This document shows positions 13,847 through 21,271 of a DNA stretch of 64,000 bases, one piece after another. This stretch comes from Ligilactobacillus ubinensis (lineage in GTDB: Bacteria; Bacillota; Bacilli; Lactobacillales; Lactobacillaceae), in contig NZ_JAIULA010000010.1 in NCBI RefSeq assembly GCF_024160875.1, positions 26,560 to 90,559 on the forward strand, in the 5' to 3' direction. The first letter of the stretch is position 1, and every line of letters begins with the position of its first letter. The translations under genes and the position numbers were made by a program. The notes under the pieces were generated by a model, which saw only the letters and a list, made by a program, of their open reading frames with translations, was not told the DNA's origin and ran no database searches.

Positions 13847-14056
13847 ATGTCAAGATCATTCATCAGAAAACCATCTTTGAAAAAATCTCTTGCAGCTAAA
13901 TATAAAGCTCCTTACAAAAGACGTTTGAAAAAAGCGCTAATTCCCGGTTATGGGAAAAAAGGAACTGGTTGGTTGCATCCAAGAAAGAAGCTATACAATA
14001 CTGTTTACAATAAAACATCCTTAGACCTTTTAAAGTTGCTAGGATTAAGAAAATAA
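13847..14056 (+). CDS. Small very basic phage protein
   Basis: About 69 residues from the ATG at 13847, beginning MSRSFIRKPSLKKSLAAKYK and rich in Lys and Arg with Gly/Tyr turns. Alternative starts at 13838 and 13841 are closer to AGAGG. Similar short basic proteins occur in lactobacillus prophages, but I know no function. The charge suggests contact with nucleic acid or membrane. A terminator follows. Confidence 0.6.
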   Translation: MSRSFIRKPSLKKSLAAKYKAPYKRRLKKALIPGYGKKGTGWLHPRKKLYNTVYNKTSLDLLKLLGLRK

Positions 14057-14063
14057 TTTCACG

Positions 14064-14081
14064 CCCCATTCTGGGGTTTTT
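14064..14081 (+). terminator. Terminator after the basic phage protein
   Basis: CCCCA/TGGGG hairpin with a three-base loop, then five T. Confidence 0.75.
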
Positions 14082-14120
14082 ATATAAATGTTAAATTCGT
14101 ATAGATAGTGAGGACACTGA

Positions 14121-14198
14121 ATGAATATAAATAACTTATCATTAGCAGCTGCTAAAAAATTAATACACAATCAAAAAGAACCTAAATTTAGGAGATGA
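14121..14198 (+). CDS. 25-residue leader peptide coupled to the next gene
   Basis: An ATG at 14121 preceded by GTGAGGACACTGA opens MNINNLSLAAAKKLIHNQKE, ending KFRR. Its last codons (AGG AGA TGA) form the ribosome site of the gene starting at 14203, so the two are coupled. It may be a true micro-protein, a leader peptide, or the trimmed start of a larger gene. Confidence 0.4.
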   Translation: MNINNLSLAAAKKLIHNQKEPKFRR

Positions 14199-14202
14199 AA
14201 AA

Positions 14203-14583
14203 ATGAATAAAGAATATAAGGTTGCAACTATCATAGATAGATATTCCGTTGCAATTAACATTGCTAAAGATGAAATAGAAAGTTTAGGCGTAGGTAAAGG
14301 AGACGTTGCAAAAATTGTTCAAAAAAAGGTTGAGATTAAAGACCCTGAAACACAGAACATTTTAGGAACTTATACTATATACAAAGAAAGTCTAGAGATA
14401 TCTGACATACAAGATAACTTCATTATTGCCACAAATTATGGATATAAAGATGGAAATCCCCTTACTTTCGCTCTAACAAATTCCAAGAAAAAGATTGCAC
14501 TTAATGTTGACAAGCTTTCCCCCATAGATACTGAAAAAGACAGACAAATCAAAGTTGGAGATATCGTAGATTTCTTTAATTAA
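14203..14583 (+). CDS. Unknown small protein with FlgT-C-like pattern
   Basis: A 126-residue protein, probably all beta. The order YSVAINIAKDEIESLGVGKG, then VEIKDPETQNILGTYTIYKE and SLEISDIQDNFIIAT resembles the small barrel at the C-terminus of FlgT-like proteins: a conserved 'I-dP-T-G-lG' turn after a G-x-G-D loop. There is no flagellar context and no signal peptide, so this is only a fold resemblance. It lies just before the first Abi RNA, with its stop 6 bp before that -35 box. Confidence 0.55.
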   Translation: MNKEYKVATIIDRYSVAINIAKDEIESLGVGKGDVAKIVQKKVEIKDPETQNILGTYTIYKESLEISDIQDNFIIATNYGYKDGNPLTFALTNSKKKIALNVDKLSPIDTEKDRQIKVGDIVDFFN

Positions 14584-14588
14584 AACCG

Positions 14589-14617
14589 TTGACACTTGAA
14601 AAAATATAATATATACT
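14589..14617 (+). promoter_or_regulatory. Promoter of the first Abi RNA/HEPN unit
   Basis: TTGACA at 14589-14594, a 17-bp spacer, and TATACT at 14612-14617: near consensus, and stronger than most promoters in the window. Confidence 0.85.
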
Positions 14618-14623
14618 GAGATT

Positions 14624-14680
14624 ATGGCTGGTCGTGTTAGCGACTGCGAATGGTCTCAGTTTAGAGCTGAGGCCATTTTT
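14624..14680 (+). ncRNA. Small RNA of the first AbiF-type unit
   Basis: A transcript starting about 14624 would hold a hairpin GTCG/CGAC (14631-14644, extended by two wobble pairs), the linker TGCGA, and then a 10-bp terminator hairpin ATGGTCTCAG/CTGAGGCCAT with five T (14650-14680). The 3' arm of that terminator contains GAGG, ten bases before the ATG of the HEPN gene. The RNA therefore ends at the terminator in most transcripts, while read-through makes the protein. AbiF genes are known to be preceded by a conserved 'abiF RNA motif'; position and size agree, but the consensus was not tested. Confidence 0.75.
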
Positions 14681-14682
14681 GC

Positions 14683-15675
14683 ATGCAAAACAGAAAACAA
14701 CTAAATGATATTGAGTTATTGAACAAGGCATTTTCTCAATTTGCCAATCAACCAGACAAGGAAGCATTAAAGGTATATCTTTCAAACCTATCTTATTTCG
14801 ATCTGATTAAGGGTTATAAAAAAACAATATTAAAAACAGGTAATAATAAATTTTTGGACAATTTAAGTATTGATATTTTGTATCATATCCATTGGCTTGA
14901 TTCATCTCTAAGCAATTTACTACTAAAATATTCACTTGAAACTGAAAAACACTTAAAATCTGAACTTTCAAAAATAATTTGTAATTACGGAGAAAGTCCT
15001 AAACAGTATTTAAGGCCAACCCTTTATAGTAACAGAAACTCTTCGATACTAAGTAAATTAAATAAAGATATCTGCAATAATCCTAATAGTGATATAGCTG
15101 AAAAATTTGAAAAATATAAAGAAAAGAATGGCTGTCTCCCTGCATGGTATTTAATACAACATCTTTCCTTTGGACGCATTATTAATTGGTACTCCATACT
15201 AAAGGAAGCTCCTAAATCTCAAATTACACAAAATTTTATGGATGAGCCTTCAAGATTAAACTTAAAATTGGAGGATAAAAAGGAACTTTTCAAGTCTTTT
15301 CTAAACTACTCTCTGGAAGTTCGCAATAAAGCCGCTCATGGAAATAGAATTTTAAATATCAAAATACGAGAACGTATCAGTAAAAACCGCATAACAAGCG
15401 CTGGTTTATCGGATTATTTTAAGCTTGATGCTAATGGTCGAATAGTATTATCTAATATTGTGAATTTCATAGCTATCACGATATTATTGACTGGTATCCC
15501 AATTTTTTCGATTAATGCGCTAAATGAATTTATTAATTTTTTTGCCATCAACTCCCACGAAGAAACTGATGTTTTGTCTAAAATAAATATAACTATATAT
15601 GAATTATTTGATATTAATCATGATGATTTAGATCGACTTAAAAGTTTAGTTGAATATCGATTTGGTATGTATTAA
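14683..15675 (+). CDS. AbiF/AbiD-type HEPN protein (Abi_2), copy 1
   Basis: A 330-residue protein of the Abi_2 family of abortive-infection proteins. The HEPN ribonuclease motif R-x4-H is RNKAAHGNRI (R214, H219). Upstream, CLPAWYLIQHLSFGRIINWY matches the conserved middle of the family, and YLSNLSYFDLIKGYKK the N-terminal region. The ATG comes right after the T run of the preceding small RNA, with GAGG of the terminator stem as the only ribosome site. Such proteins probably cut RNA when phage infection disturbs the RNA partner. Target and trigger are unknown here. Confidence 0.85.
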   Translation: MQNRKQLNDIELLNKAFSQFANQPDKEALKVYLSNLSYFDLIKGYKKTILKTGNNKFLDNLSIDILYHIHWLDSSLSNLLLKYSLETEKHLKSELSKIICNYGESPKQYLRPTLYSNRNSSILSKLNKDICNNPNSDIAEKFEKYKEKNGCLPAWYLIQHLSFGRIINWYSILKEAPKSQITQNFMDEPSRLNLKLEDKKELFKSFLNYSLEVRNKAAHGNRILNIKIRERISKNRITSAGLSDYFKLDANGRIVLSNIVNFIAITILLTGIPIFSINALNEFINFFAINSHEETDVLSKINITIYELFDINHDDLDRLKSLVEYRFGMY

Positions 15676-15787
15676 AACTTTTAGCCTTTAACCTTCCTTT
15701 TCGAAAATTCTTCTTAACTGTCTCAGAAGAATTCAAAGCAAAGAAAAAATTTTAAATTTGTGATTCCTACTTAAGGAGGAGTGTTTC

Positions 15788-16207
15788 TTGAACAAAAATG
15801 ACATGATGATTCATATAATTGACCCAGATTATTCTGATTTGAACTTTGAATATAGCCCCATTACTACAACCAGTGATAATCCTTATTTAAAATCTGGAGA
15901 CATCGTATGTATTGCATTACTTAAGAAAAACAAGCTTAACTATATCAAAGATAAAGATATTGTTGCTTTTAAATCGACTGATAAACATTTTCTTCTTCAT
16001 CTTTACAAAGTAGAAGAACTCAGTCTGGTAGAATATCAATTTCATCCTCTTTCATCATTTCTTGACAAAAAGCCATTCATATTAGAAAAAAATAAAATTG
16101 AAGAATCTGGACTTGAAGGTAAAGTGCTTTATTCAATCAATAGACTTAATAATTTTGATATCATTGCCCTTTTGAAATCCGAAGAAGAAAACAGCGGTAA
16201 AAAATGA
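15788..16207 (+). CDS. S24/LexA-like fold protein, apparently without catalytic residues
   Basis: A 139-residue protein starting at TTG 15788, after TTAAGGAGGAGTGTTTC. Its pattern fits the LexA/S24 peptidase fold: DNPYLKSGDIVCIALL (31-45), KDKDIVAFKSTDKHFLLHLY (55-73), YQFHPLSS and LEGKVLYSI. The usual S-M-x-P nucleophile is replaced by SDNP, with the Ser two positions off, and the general-base Lys appears to be His71. There is no DNA-binding domain. It may bind or mimic a repressor, or sense induction. It lies between the two Abi units, with no clear promoter of its own. Confidence 0.5.
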   Translation: MNKNDMMIHIIDPDYSDLNFEYSPITTTSDNPYLKSGDIVCIALLKKNKLNYIKDKDIVAFKSTDKHFLLHLYKVEELSLVEYQFHPLSSFLDKKPFILEKNKIEESGLEGKVLYSINRLNNFDIIALLKSEEENSGKK

Positions 16208-16239
16208 TATCTGCACCACTTGGGGCTTTTATTTATAAG

Positions 16240-16268
16240 TTGACAAAACTAATTTTATGCTTTACTAT
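16240..16268 (+). promoter_or_regulatory. Promoter of the second Abi RNA/HEPN unit
   Basis: TTGACA at 16240-16245, a 17-bp spacer, and TACTAT at 16263-16268. Confidence 0.8.
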
Positions 16269-16274
16269 GAGATA

Positions 16275-16345
16275 AAGTTGAAATGCCTGTATTCATATTC
16301 AGGTCGTGAAAACACCTCATAGTAGAGTTACTATGAGGTGTTTTT
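16275..16345 (+). ncRNA. Small RNA of the second AbiF-type unit
   Basis: From about 16275 the RNA holds a hairpin CCTG/CAGG (16286-16303), the linker TCGTGA, and a perfect 14-bp terminator hairpin AACACCTCATAGTA/TACTATGAGGTGTT (16311-16342) followed by T. The 3' arm contains GAGG at 16335-16338, eight bases before the GTG start of the HEPN gene. The layout (promoter, first hairpin, short linker, terminator carrying the ribosome site) is the same as at 14.6 kb, although the two sequences are clearly different. Confidence 0.75.
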
Positions 16346-16346
16346 C

Positions 16347-17453
16347 GTGTATACAAGACATTCAGAAATAACTTTTAAAAATTATAAACACATGATCAAC
16401 AAGCTTCGTGACAAGGGTATGATAATTGATAATGAATATTTAGCTATTGAACTTTTAAAGTCACGTGGATACTACAATTTAATAAACAGGTATAAAGAAG
16501 AATTTACTATACCTAATACTAAAAACTTTCAGCCCAATACTCACATAACAGATTTATATTACTACCATCGTATTGAAGACGATCTAAGGAACATTTTATT
16601 CAAATTTACAATAAATTTTGAACAGCGTTTTAAAGAAACTATGTCCTACATTTTAGCAAAGCAACTAGGCGTTTCACCTAAAAAATACTTAGATCCTATA
16701 AATTTTCGAAATAAAAGGAAAGCAAAAAGTATAACTTCTTTCATCTTAATGCAAGTTGAAAAATGCAATGATAACCCCACAAAATATTATAAAGATGAAT
16801 ATGATTATGTTCCTCCATGGATTATGCTAAGCAATTTATCTCTTGGACAAACCCGAATGTTATTTTCTATTTTTCCATATTCAATGACAAAGTATGTTGT
16901 TTCAGAATTATTACCCATTCACAACTATCGTAATAAAAAATATGACTATCAATCTTCGCTAAGATTAGTAGCCTATGAAAATATGGGCAATATCAGGAAT
17001 GATTCAGATATTGACAAATTTGTCCTCCAACTAATAGAAACTACTAGAAATATGATTACCATAATAAAAGATTTTCGAAATGCCTTTGCCCATGGAAACA
17101 GAATTGTAAACTTTCACTCTAGTCAATCGCTTAAATATAATTCTTTAAATATTTTCATAAAAGAAAACACTGTCACTAGAAAAGAGTTTTTTAATAACGG
17201 TCTTGGAAGAAATGATCTTTTTGCTTTTTTGATTTCTTTAATATTACTAATGGACAAGTATGACTCTATATACATGATTGATCAGCTATCTATATGGGAA
17301 AAAAATAATACAAAATCACAGCACAGTAAAACATCATTTTACAAATTCATAAAAAGTTGCAGGCTTCCCACAAACTTTATACAAAGGCTTGAAAAGATTG
17401 AAATTGAAAAGACTATCGCAAAGGAAAAAGAGGATTTTCGGCAGTTTTTTTAA
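16347..17453 (+). CDS. AbiF/AbiD-type HEPN protein (Abi_2), copy 2
   Basis: A 368-residue Abi_2 protein. GTG at 16347 is chosen because GAGG lies eight bases upstream; another GTG nine bases earlier is inside the RNA stem. The N-terminus INKLRDKGMIIDNEYLAIEL and KSRGYYNLINRYKEEF are typical of AbiD/AbiF. YVPPWIMLSNLSLGQTRMLF is the middle motif. RNAFAHGNRI is the HEPN R-x4-H (about R244, H249). It shares RNxxAHGNRI with copy 1 but is otherwise divergent, so the pair is probably not a recent duplication. It is expected to be an RNase restrained by its RNA. Confidence 0.88.
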   Translation: MYTRHSEITFKNYKHMINKLRDKGMIIDNEYLAIELLKSRGYYNLINRYKEEFTIPNTKNFQPNTHITDLYYYHRIEDDLRNILFKFTINFEQRFKETMSYILAKQLGVSPKKYLDPINFRNKRKAKSITSFILMQVEKCNDNPTKYYKDEYDYVPPWIMLSNLSLGQTRMLFSIFPYSMTKYVVSELLPIHNYRNKKYDYQSSLRLVAYENMGNIRNDSDIDKFVLQLIETTRNMITIIKDFRNAFAHGNRIVNFHSSQSLKYNSLNIFIKENTVTRKEFFNNGLGRNDLFAFLISLILLMDKYDSIYMIDQLSIWEKNNTKSQHSKTSFYKFIKSCRLPTNFIQRLEKIEIEKTIAKEKEDFRQFF

Positions 17454-17480
17454 TGAATTTATTAAATTTGCGATACTTAT

Positions 17481-17503
17481 ATCCCACTTGGGATTTTTAT
17501 TTT
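17481..17503 (+). terminator. Terminator after the second Abi gene
   Basis: ATCCCA/TGGGAT with a two-base spacer forms a short hairpin followed by TTTTATTTT. Confidence 0.75.
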
Positions 17504-17523
17504 AGCTTTTATAAGAACATATG

Positions 17524-17600
17524 TGCGTATAATTTAAAATAATTACGCAAAAACAAGTGATTAATGCATTTTTGCAACACAAATAACGTTGCTATGCGTA
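17524..17600 (+). promoter_or_regulatory. Integrase control region with TGCGTA repeats
   Basis: TGCGTA occurs at 17524-17529 and 17595-17600, and inverted (TACGCA) at 17544-17549. A -10-like TATAAT overlaps the first copy. They may be binding sites for an excisionase or another regulator of int. Confidence 0.4.
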
Positions 17601-17620
17601 ACAAAAGGAGGAAATACACA

Positions 17621-18742
17621 ATGTGGTACGAGAAACTTGCTGATAAAAAGTTTAAGTTTATAGAAAGGTATAAGAATCCCTATACGGACAAATACGTGCG
17701 TGTATCCGTTCTGATGAACAGCAACTCAACTCATGCAGTCAAGCAAGCCCAACAAACGCTTGATAGAAAAATAAGTGATAAATTGCACCGACACTCCCAA
17801 AAGGTTATAGAGATTACAATTGGCGAGCTAATTAAAGAATGGCTTGTATTCTATAAAAAAAGAGTACGTAACTCAACGTATATGTCTGCCGTTTATAATC
17901 TACATACTTTTGCTGGCAAAATTAGTAATGAAGTTGTGGTTTCTAAGATAGACTCAAAGTTAATTAAACAAGCTCTTGAAAGTATGCTCTATGATGATAA
18001 GCTATCTAATAAATACGTATCGCTTGTTAAATCAAGGCTTAACAAGTTATTTAAATATGCAATTTCACAAAATTATACCAAAAATAATCCAGTTGATAAT
18101 TTAGAAATATCATTTAAAAACAACGAAACATCAAATACTAAGAATAAATTCCTAGACAGTGATGAACTTGCTAAGCTGTTGGAATATACCTACCACAGAA
18201 ACGCCATGTACGGATATTTGTTCGAATGGCTATATCTAACTGGCATGCGCGCTGGAGAAGCTCTAGCGTTAAATAAGAAGGATATTTTCAAAGATAAAGG
18301 CGTATACTACGTTGACATCAGCGGTACACTGGATTACCATGGGCTTAAAATTAACGATCAGAAAAAAACTAAGATGACAAAAACGGCAGCAGGAATGAGA
18401 ACTGTTGCTTTGCCTAATAAGGCGGTTGAGATATACGATAAGCTCTGTTTGCTTAATCCATCAAGCAACTATCTATTTGAAACATCTAATCAAACGCCTT
18501 TAAGTATTTCAGCAATAAATTCTTTCTTGAGAAAAGCTAAAACAGAGCTAAAAATAAACAAGCCACTTTCAAGCCACATCTTTAGGCACACGCATATTTC
18601 TAAACTTGCAGAAATTGGAACACCACTTTATGTGATCCAAGAAAGAGTTGGACACGAGAGTAGTAAGATCACCTCAAAAATATATTTGCACGTCACTCAA
18701 AACGCACAGAAAAAACTTAGAAATGACCTCGACCAACTCTAG
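17621..18742 (+). CDS. int: Tyrosine-family phage integrase
   Basis: From the ATG at 17621, after AAAAGGAGGAAATACACA, the protein has 373 residues; a longer frame upstream lacks a ribosome site. An N-terminal AP2-like arm-binding part (1-55), a SAM-like core-binding domain (about 65-165) and the catalytic domain follow. Catalytic residues are R210 (TGMRAGEAL), H319 and R322 (SSHIFRHTH), H345 (VGHES) and the nucleophile Y355 (KIYLHVT). All are intact, so it should work. It is the last phage gene, facing the 3' end of rplS. Confidence 0.95.
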   Translation: MWYEKLADKKFKFIERYKNPYTDKYVRVSVLMNSNSTHAVKQAQQTLDRKISDKLHRHSQKVIEITIGELIKEWLVFYKKRVRNSTYMSAVYNLHTFAGKISNEVVVSKIDSKLIKQALESMLYDDKLSNKYVSLVKSRLNKLFKYAISQNYTKNNPVDNLEISFKNNETSNTKNKFLDSDELAKLLEYTYHRNAMYGYLFEWLYLTGMRAGEALALNKKDIFKDKGVYYVDISGTLDYHGLKINDQKKTKMTKTAAGMRTVALPNKAVEIYDKLCLLNPSSNYLFETSNQTPLSISAINSFLRKAKTELKINKPLSSHIFRHTHISKLAEIGTPLYVIQERVGHESSKITSKIYLHVTQNAQKKLRNDLDQL

Positions 18743-18848
18743 TTTGCCCCTTTTGTGCCCCTTGAACATAAAAGTACAGTTTTTTTACAAAGCCAATTTA
18801 TTCTTGCAAAATAAAAAAAGCCTTGATACACAAGGCTTTTCAAATGAT
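18743..18848. other. Inferred prophage right boundary (attR region)
   Basis: The stretch between int and rplS must hold the phage-host junction. It starts with TTTGCCCCTTTTGTGCCCCT, where GCCCC recurs after 11 bp, a pattern of integrase arm sites. It ends in the rplS terminator. The core cannot be fixed because the left end of the prophage is outside the window. Confidence 0.5.
18813..18840 (-). terminator. rplS terminator
   Basis: AAAAGCCTTG pairs with CAAGGCTTTT over TGTAT; a T run follows on the leftward strand, just after the rplS stop. Confidence 0.85.
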
Positions 18849-19205
18849 TTATTTACGACGTTTTTCTGGAATACGTGCTGCTTTACCATGTAATGCACGT
18901 AAGTAATATAACTTAGCACGACGAACCTTACCATAACGTACTACTTCAATTTTATCAACACGTGGTGTATGCAATGGGAATGTACGTTCAACCCCGACAC
19001 CATTTGACATTTTGCGAACCGTGTATGTTTCCGAGATTCCTTCACCATGACGTTTGATAACGACACCTTCAAAAATTTGGATACGTTCACGTGTTCCTTC
19101 AACAATACGTGCATGGACACGAACTGTATCCCCTGCTCTAAATTCTGGGATATCATCACGTAATTGTGATTCTGTAAGCTTTGCAATTAATGGATTTACT
19201 GACAT
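18849..19205 (-). CDS. rplS: 50S ribosomal protein L19
   Basis: A 118-residue protein matching L19 along its length: [56 protein letters not shown] and [20 protein letters not shown]. It sits at the 30S-50S interface. The gene follows trmD and rimM in the usual Firmicute order and ends in a terminator beside the prophage. A hairpin leader (19226-19254) lies just upstream. Confidence 0.97.
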   Translation of the reverse strand: MSVNPLIAKLTESQLRDDIPEFRAGDTVRVHARIVEGTRERIQIFEGVVIKRHGEGISETYTVRKMSNGVGVERTFPLHTPRVDKIEVVRYGKVRRAKLYYLRALHGKAARIPEKRRK

Positions 19206-19225
19206 TAAAATTTCTTCCTTTCACT

Positions 19226-19254
19226 AATAATCATGTTTCTTACAGCGGATTATT
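19226..19254 (-). promoter_or_regulatory. Hairpin leader of rplS (L19 leader candidate)
   Basis: AATAATC/GATTATT closes a 15-base loop 20 bp before the rplS start. L19 autoregulatory leaders are known in Firmicutes at this place; I did not test the consensus. Confidence 0.45.
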
Positions 19255-19315
19255 GTTTGTTATGACCACAGTCAATTTTTATTTTATCATATCTTTCTAT
19301 ATGTGTAAATAGTTC

Positions 19316-20047
19316 TTATTTTTTATTTTTTTCAAATTCACTCAACCACTTTTTTTCTTGAGCAGTTAATGAATAATCTATTAACAAATCTGGTCTTCGT
19401 TCAAAAGTCCGTCTAAGGGATTCCTTATGCCGCCACTCTGCAATTTTTTCATGATTTCCACTCATTAGTACTTCTGGTACTTTCATGCCCTGAAAATCTG
19501 CTGGTCGAGTATATTGTGGATGTTCTAATAGTCCTGTTGCAAAAGAATCTGTCTGCGCCGATTCACTATTCCCTAAAACATCTGGTAATAATCTGACTGT
19601 AGCATCAATCATTACCATCGCAGCTAGTTCTCCTCCTGTAAGAACATAGTCTCCCAATGATAGTTCATCTGTTACTAACGACCTAATTCTTTCATCATAA
19701 CCTTCATAGTGGCCACAAATAAACGTTAAGTGATCTTCTTTAGCCAGTTGTGTTGCTACCTCTTGATCAAATTTACGACCTGCAGGATCCAATAAGATAA
19801 TGCGCCCTTTACTTGTTGCTTTTTTCTGCGTTGCTGCCACAGCATCAAAAATAGGTTGTGCTTGAAGTAGCATCCCTGCTCCGCCACCATATGGAGTATC
19901 ATCAACATGATGTTGTTTTTGCGTTGTATATTCTCTAAAGTCAGTAATCTCAATATCTAATAGTTCTTTTTCAATCGCTTTGCCTAATATTGATTCTTTT
20001 AATGGCTGAAACATCGTAGGAAATAGACTTAAAATATCAATTCTCAT
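19316..20047 (-). CDS. trmD: tRNA (guanine-37-N1)-methyltransferase
   Basis: TrmD methylates G37 beside the anticodon and prevents +1 frameshifts. The SPOUT trefoil knot is seen in [33 protein letters not shown] and [20 protein letters not shown]. The N-terminus [13 protein letters not shown] fits the third of three consecutive ATG codons (20047); two earlier ATGs overlap the rimM stop. About 243 residues, normal for the family. Coupled to rimM by overlap. Confidence 0.96.
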   Translation of the reverse strand: MRIDILSLFPTMFQPLKESILGKAIEKELLDIEITDFREYTTQKQHHVDDTPYGGGAGMLLQAQPIFDAVAATQKKATSKGRIILLDPAGRKFDQEVATQLAKEDHLTFICGHYEGYDERIRSLVTDELSLGDYVLTGGELAAMVMIDATVRLLPDVLGNSESAQTDSFATGLLEHPQYTRPADFQGMKVPEVLMSGNHEKIAEWRHKESLRRTFERRPDLLIDYSLTAQEKKWLSEFEKNKK

Positions 20048-20049
20048 CA

Positions 20050-20562
20050 TCATTCTAATCCATCCATCATTTCCACAATCACTTGCTTTTTATCTAATTG
20101 AACATCTTTTACAACATCAGCAATTGCTGGTAATAATAATTCCTTTTTATTTGGTCTTTGAACAACCCAAACATCATTTGCTCCAGGTGTCATAATTTCT
20201 TTTACAATACCTATTTTCTCTCCTGACTGCGTTACAACGTTCAAACCAATAATTTGACGATAATAGTACTCGCCTTCAGGAAGTTTATCTTGTTGACTAG
20301 CTAATATTTTTAAATCGGCTTGCTTGTATTTTTCTACCAAGTTAATATCTTCAAGATCATTAAAACACAAAATTTCAAACTGCTTATGCTGTCTATGTGT
20401 TTTAACCACAACTTCTTTAGGTTCAGCCTCTTTGTTACTAAAAATAAAGAGGTGTGTTCCCGGTTGAAATCTTTTTGCACTAAAATCTGTTGTAGCAATC
20501 ACACGTAACTCCCCATGAATGCCTTGCGTATTTACAATTGTTCCCACTTTATAATATTCCAT
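20050..20562 (-). CDS. rimM: 16S rRNA processing factor RimM
   Basis: A 170-residue protein. The N-terminal barrel starts [20 protein letters not shown] and the C-terminal PRC barrel includes [20 protein letters not shown] and [20 protein letters not shown]. RimM helps to mature the 30S head by binding S19. It overlaps trmD and is separated from khpA by a strong terminator. Confidence 0.95.
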   Translation of the reverse strand: MEYYKVGTIVNTQGIHGELRVIATTDFSAKRFQPGTHLFIFSNKEAEPKEVVVKTHRQHKQFEILCFNDLEDINLVEKYKQADLKILASQQDKLPEGEYYYRQIIGLNVVTQSGEKIGIVKEIMTPGANDVWVVQRPNKKELLLPAIADVVKDVQLDKKQVIVEMMDGLE

Positions 20563-20584
20563 TTTTCGTTCCTTTCTAAAAAAA

Positions 20585-20630
20585 GAAAGGTCTCTAGATA
20601 AAACATTACTGTTTTATTTAGAGACCTTTT
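20585..20630. terminator. Terminator between khpA and rimM
   Basis: AGGTCTCTA and TAGAGACCT arms, with further ATAAAAC/GTTTTAT pairing, make a long stem with T runs on both strands. It separates rpsP-khpA from rimM-trmD. Confidence 0.85.
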
Positions 20631-20631
20631 T

Positions 20632-20883
20632 CTAATCATCCATGATGTTTAAGCGAACTCGTAAAGACGTGTCAGCTAACCGGACACTATAAATAAGTGT
20701 CCTAATCGCCTGTGCAACTCGCCCATGTTTACCAATTACGCGGCCAACATCTTCCGGAGCGACAGCCAAATTAAAGTTCAGAAAATGTGTATCCCTCTTA
20801 ATAGCTACATCTACAACATTAGGGTTAGCAACTAGTGGTTTAACAATTGTTATAATTAATTGCTTCACATCGTTCTCTGTCAT
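20632..20883 (-). CDS. khpA: KH-domain RNA-binding protein KhpA
   Basis: An 83-residue single KH domain protein. GRVIGKHGRVAQAIRTLI holds the GxxG loop (GKHG) that contacts RNA. The preceding part VDVAIKRDTHFLNFNLAVAP fits the family. KhpA pairs with KhpB/EloR in Gram-positive bacteria to control cell elongation and division. It lies in its usual place after rpsP. Confidence 0.93.
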   Translation of the reverse strand: MTENDVKQLIITIVKPLVANPNVVDVAIKRDTHFLNFNLAVAPEDVGRVIGKHGRVAQAIRTLIYSVRLADTSLRVRLNIMDD

Positions 20884-20893
20884 TTAATCTACC

Positions 20894-21169
20894 TTATTTC
20901 TTAGCAAATTTTGCTTCATGGAATTTCTTCATAATACCATTCTTTGAAAGAATATTACGAACTGTATCTGAAGGTTGCGCACCATTGTTTAACCACTTAA
21001 TAATTTCTTCTTCTTTAAGTGTTACTGTTTCTGGTTCTGTTAATGGATTATATGTTCCTACCATATCGATAAAACGGCCATCACGTGGAGAACGGGAATC
21101 AGCTACAACAATACGATAAAAAGGACTCTTTTTAGAACCCATACGCTTTAAACGAATTTTTACTGACAT
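20894..21169 (-). CDS. rpsP: 30S ribosomal protein S16
   Basis: The ATG at 21169, after TAGGAGGTGAAAAG, gives 91 residues beginning [21 protein letters not shown] longer frame to 21253 is rejected because its extra residues match no S16. [20 protein letters not shown] and [20 protein letters not shown] are typical. First gene downstream of ffh. Confidence 0.96.
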   Translation of the reverse strand: MSVKIRLKRMGSKKSPFYRIVVADSRSPRDGRFIDMVGTYNPLTEPETVTLKEEEIIKWLNNGAQPSDTVRNILSKNGIMKKFHEAKFAKK

Positions 21170-21271
21170 CTTTTCACCTCCTAAAATCATCTCAACGCTT
21201 CTTAATATACCAGTAATTTGACTCGGTGTAAAGGAAAATTTCTTGACAGGCATAAAAAAATTCTTTTAATA

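Noticed and set aside
15690..15745. AATTCTTCT/AGAAGAATT inverted repeat after the first Abi gene
   Set aside because: No T run follows on the rightward strand; too weak to call a terminator or operator.
18743..18848. Exact attR core sequence
   Set aside because: The matching left end is outside the window, so any chosen core would be a guess.
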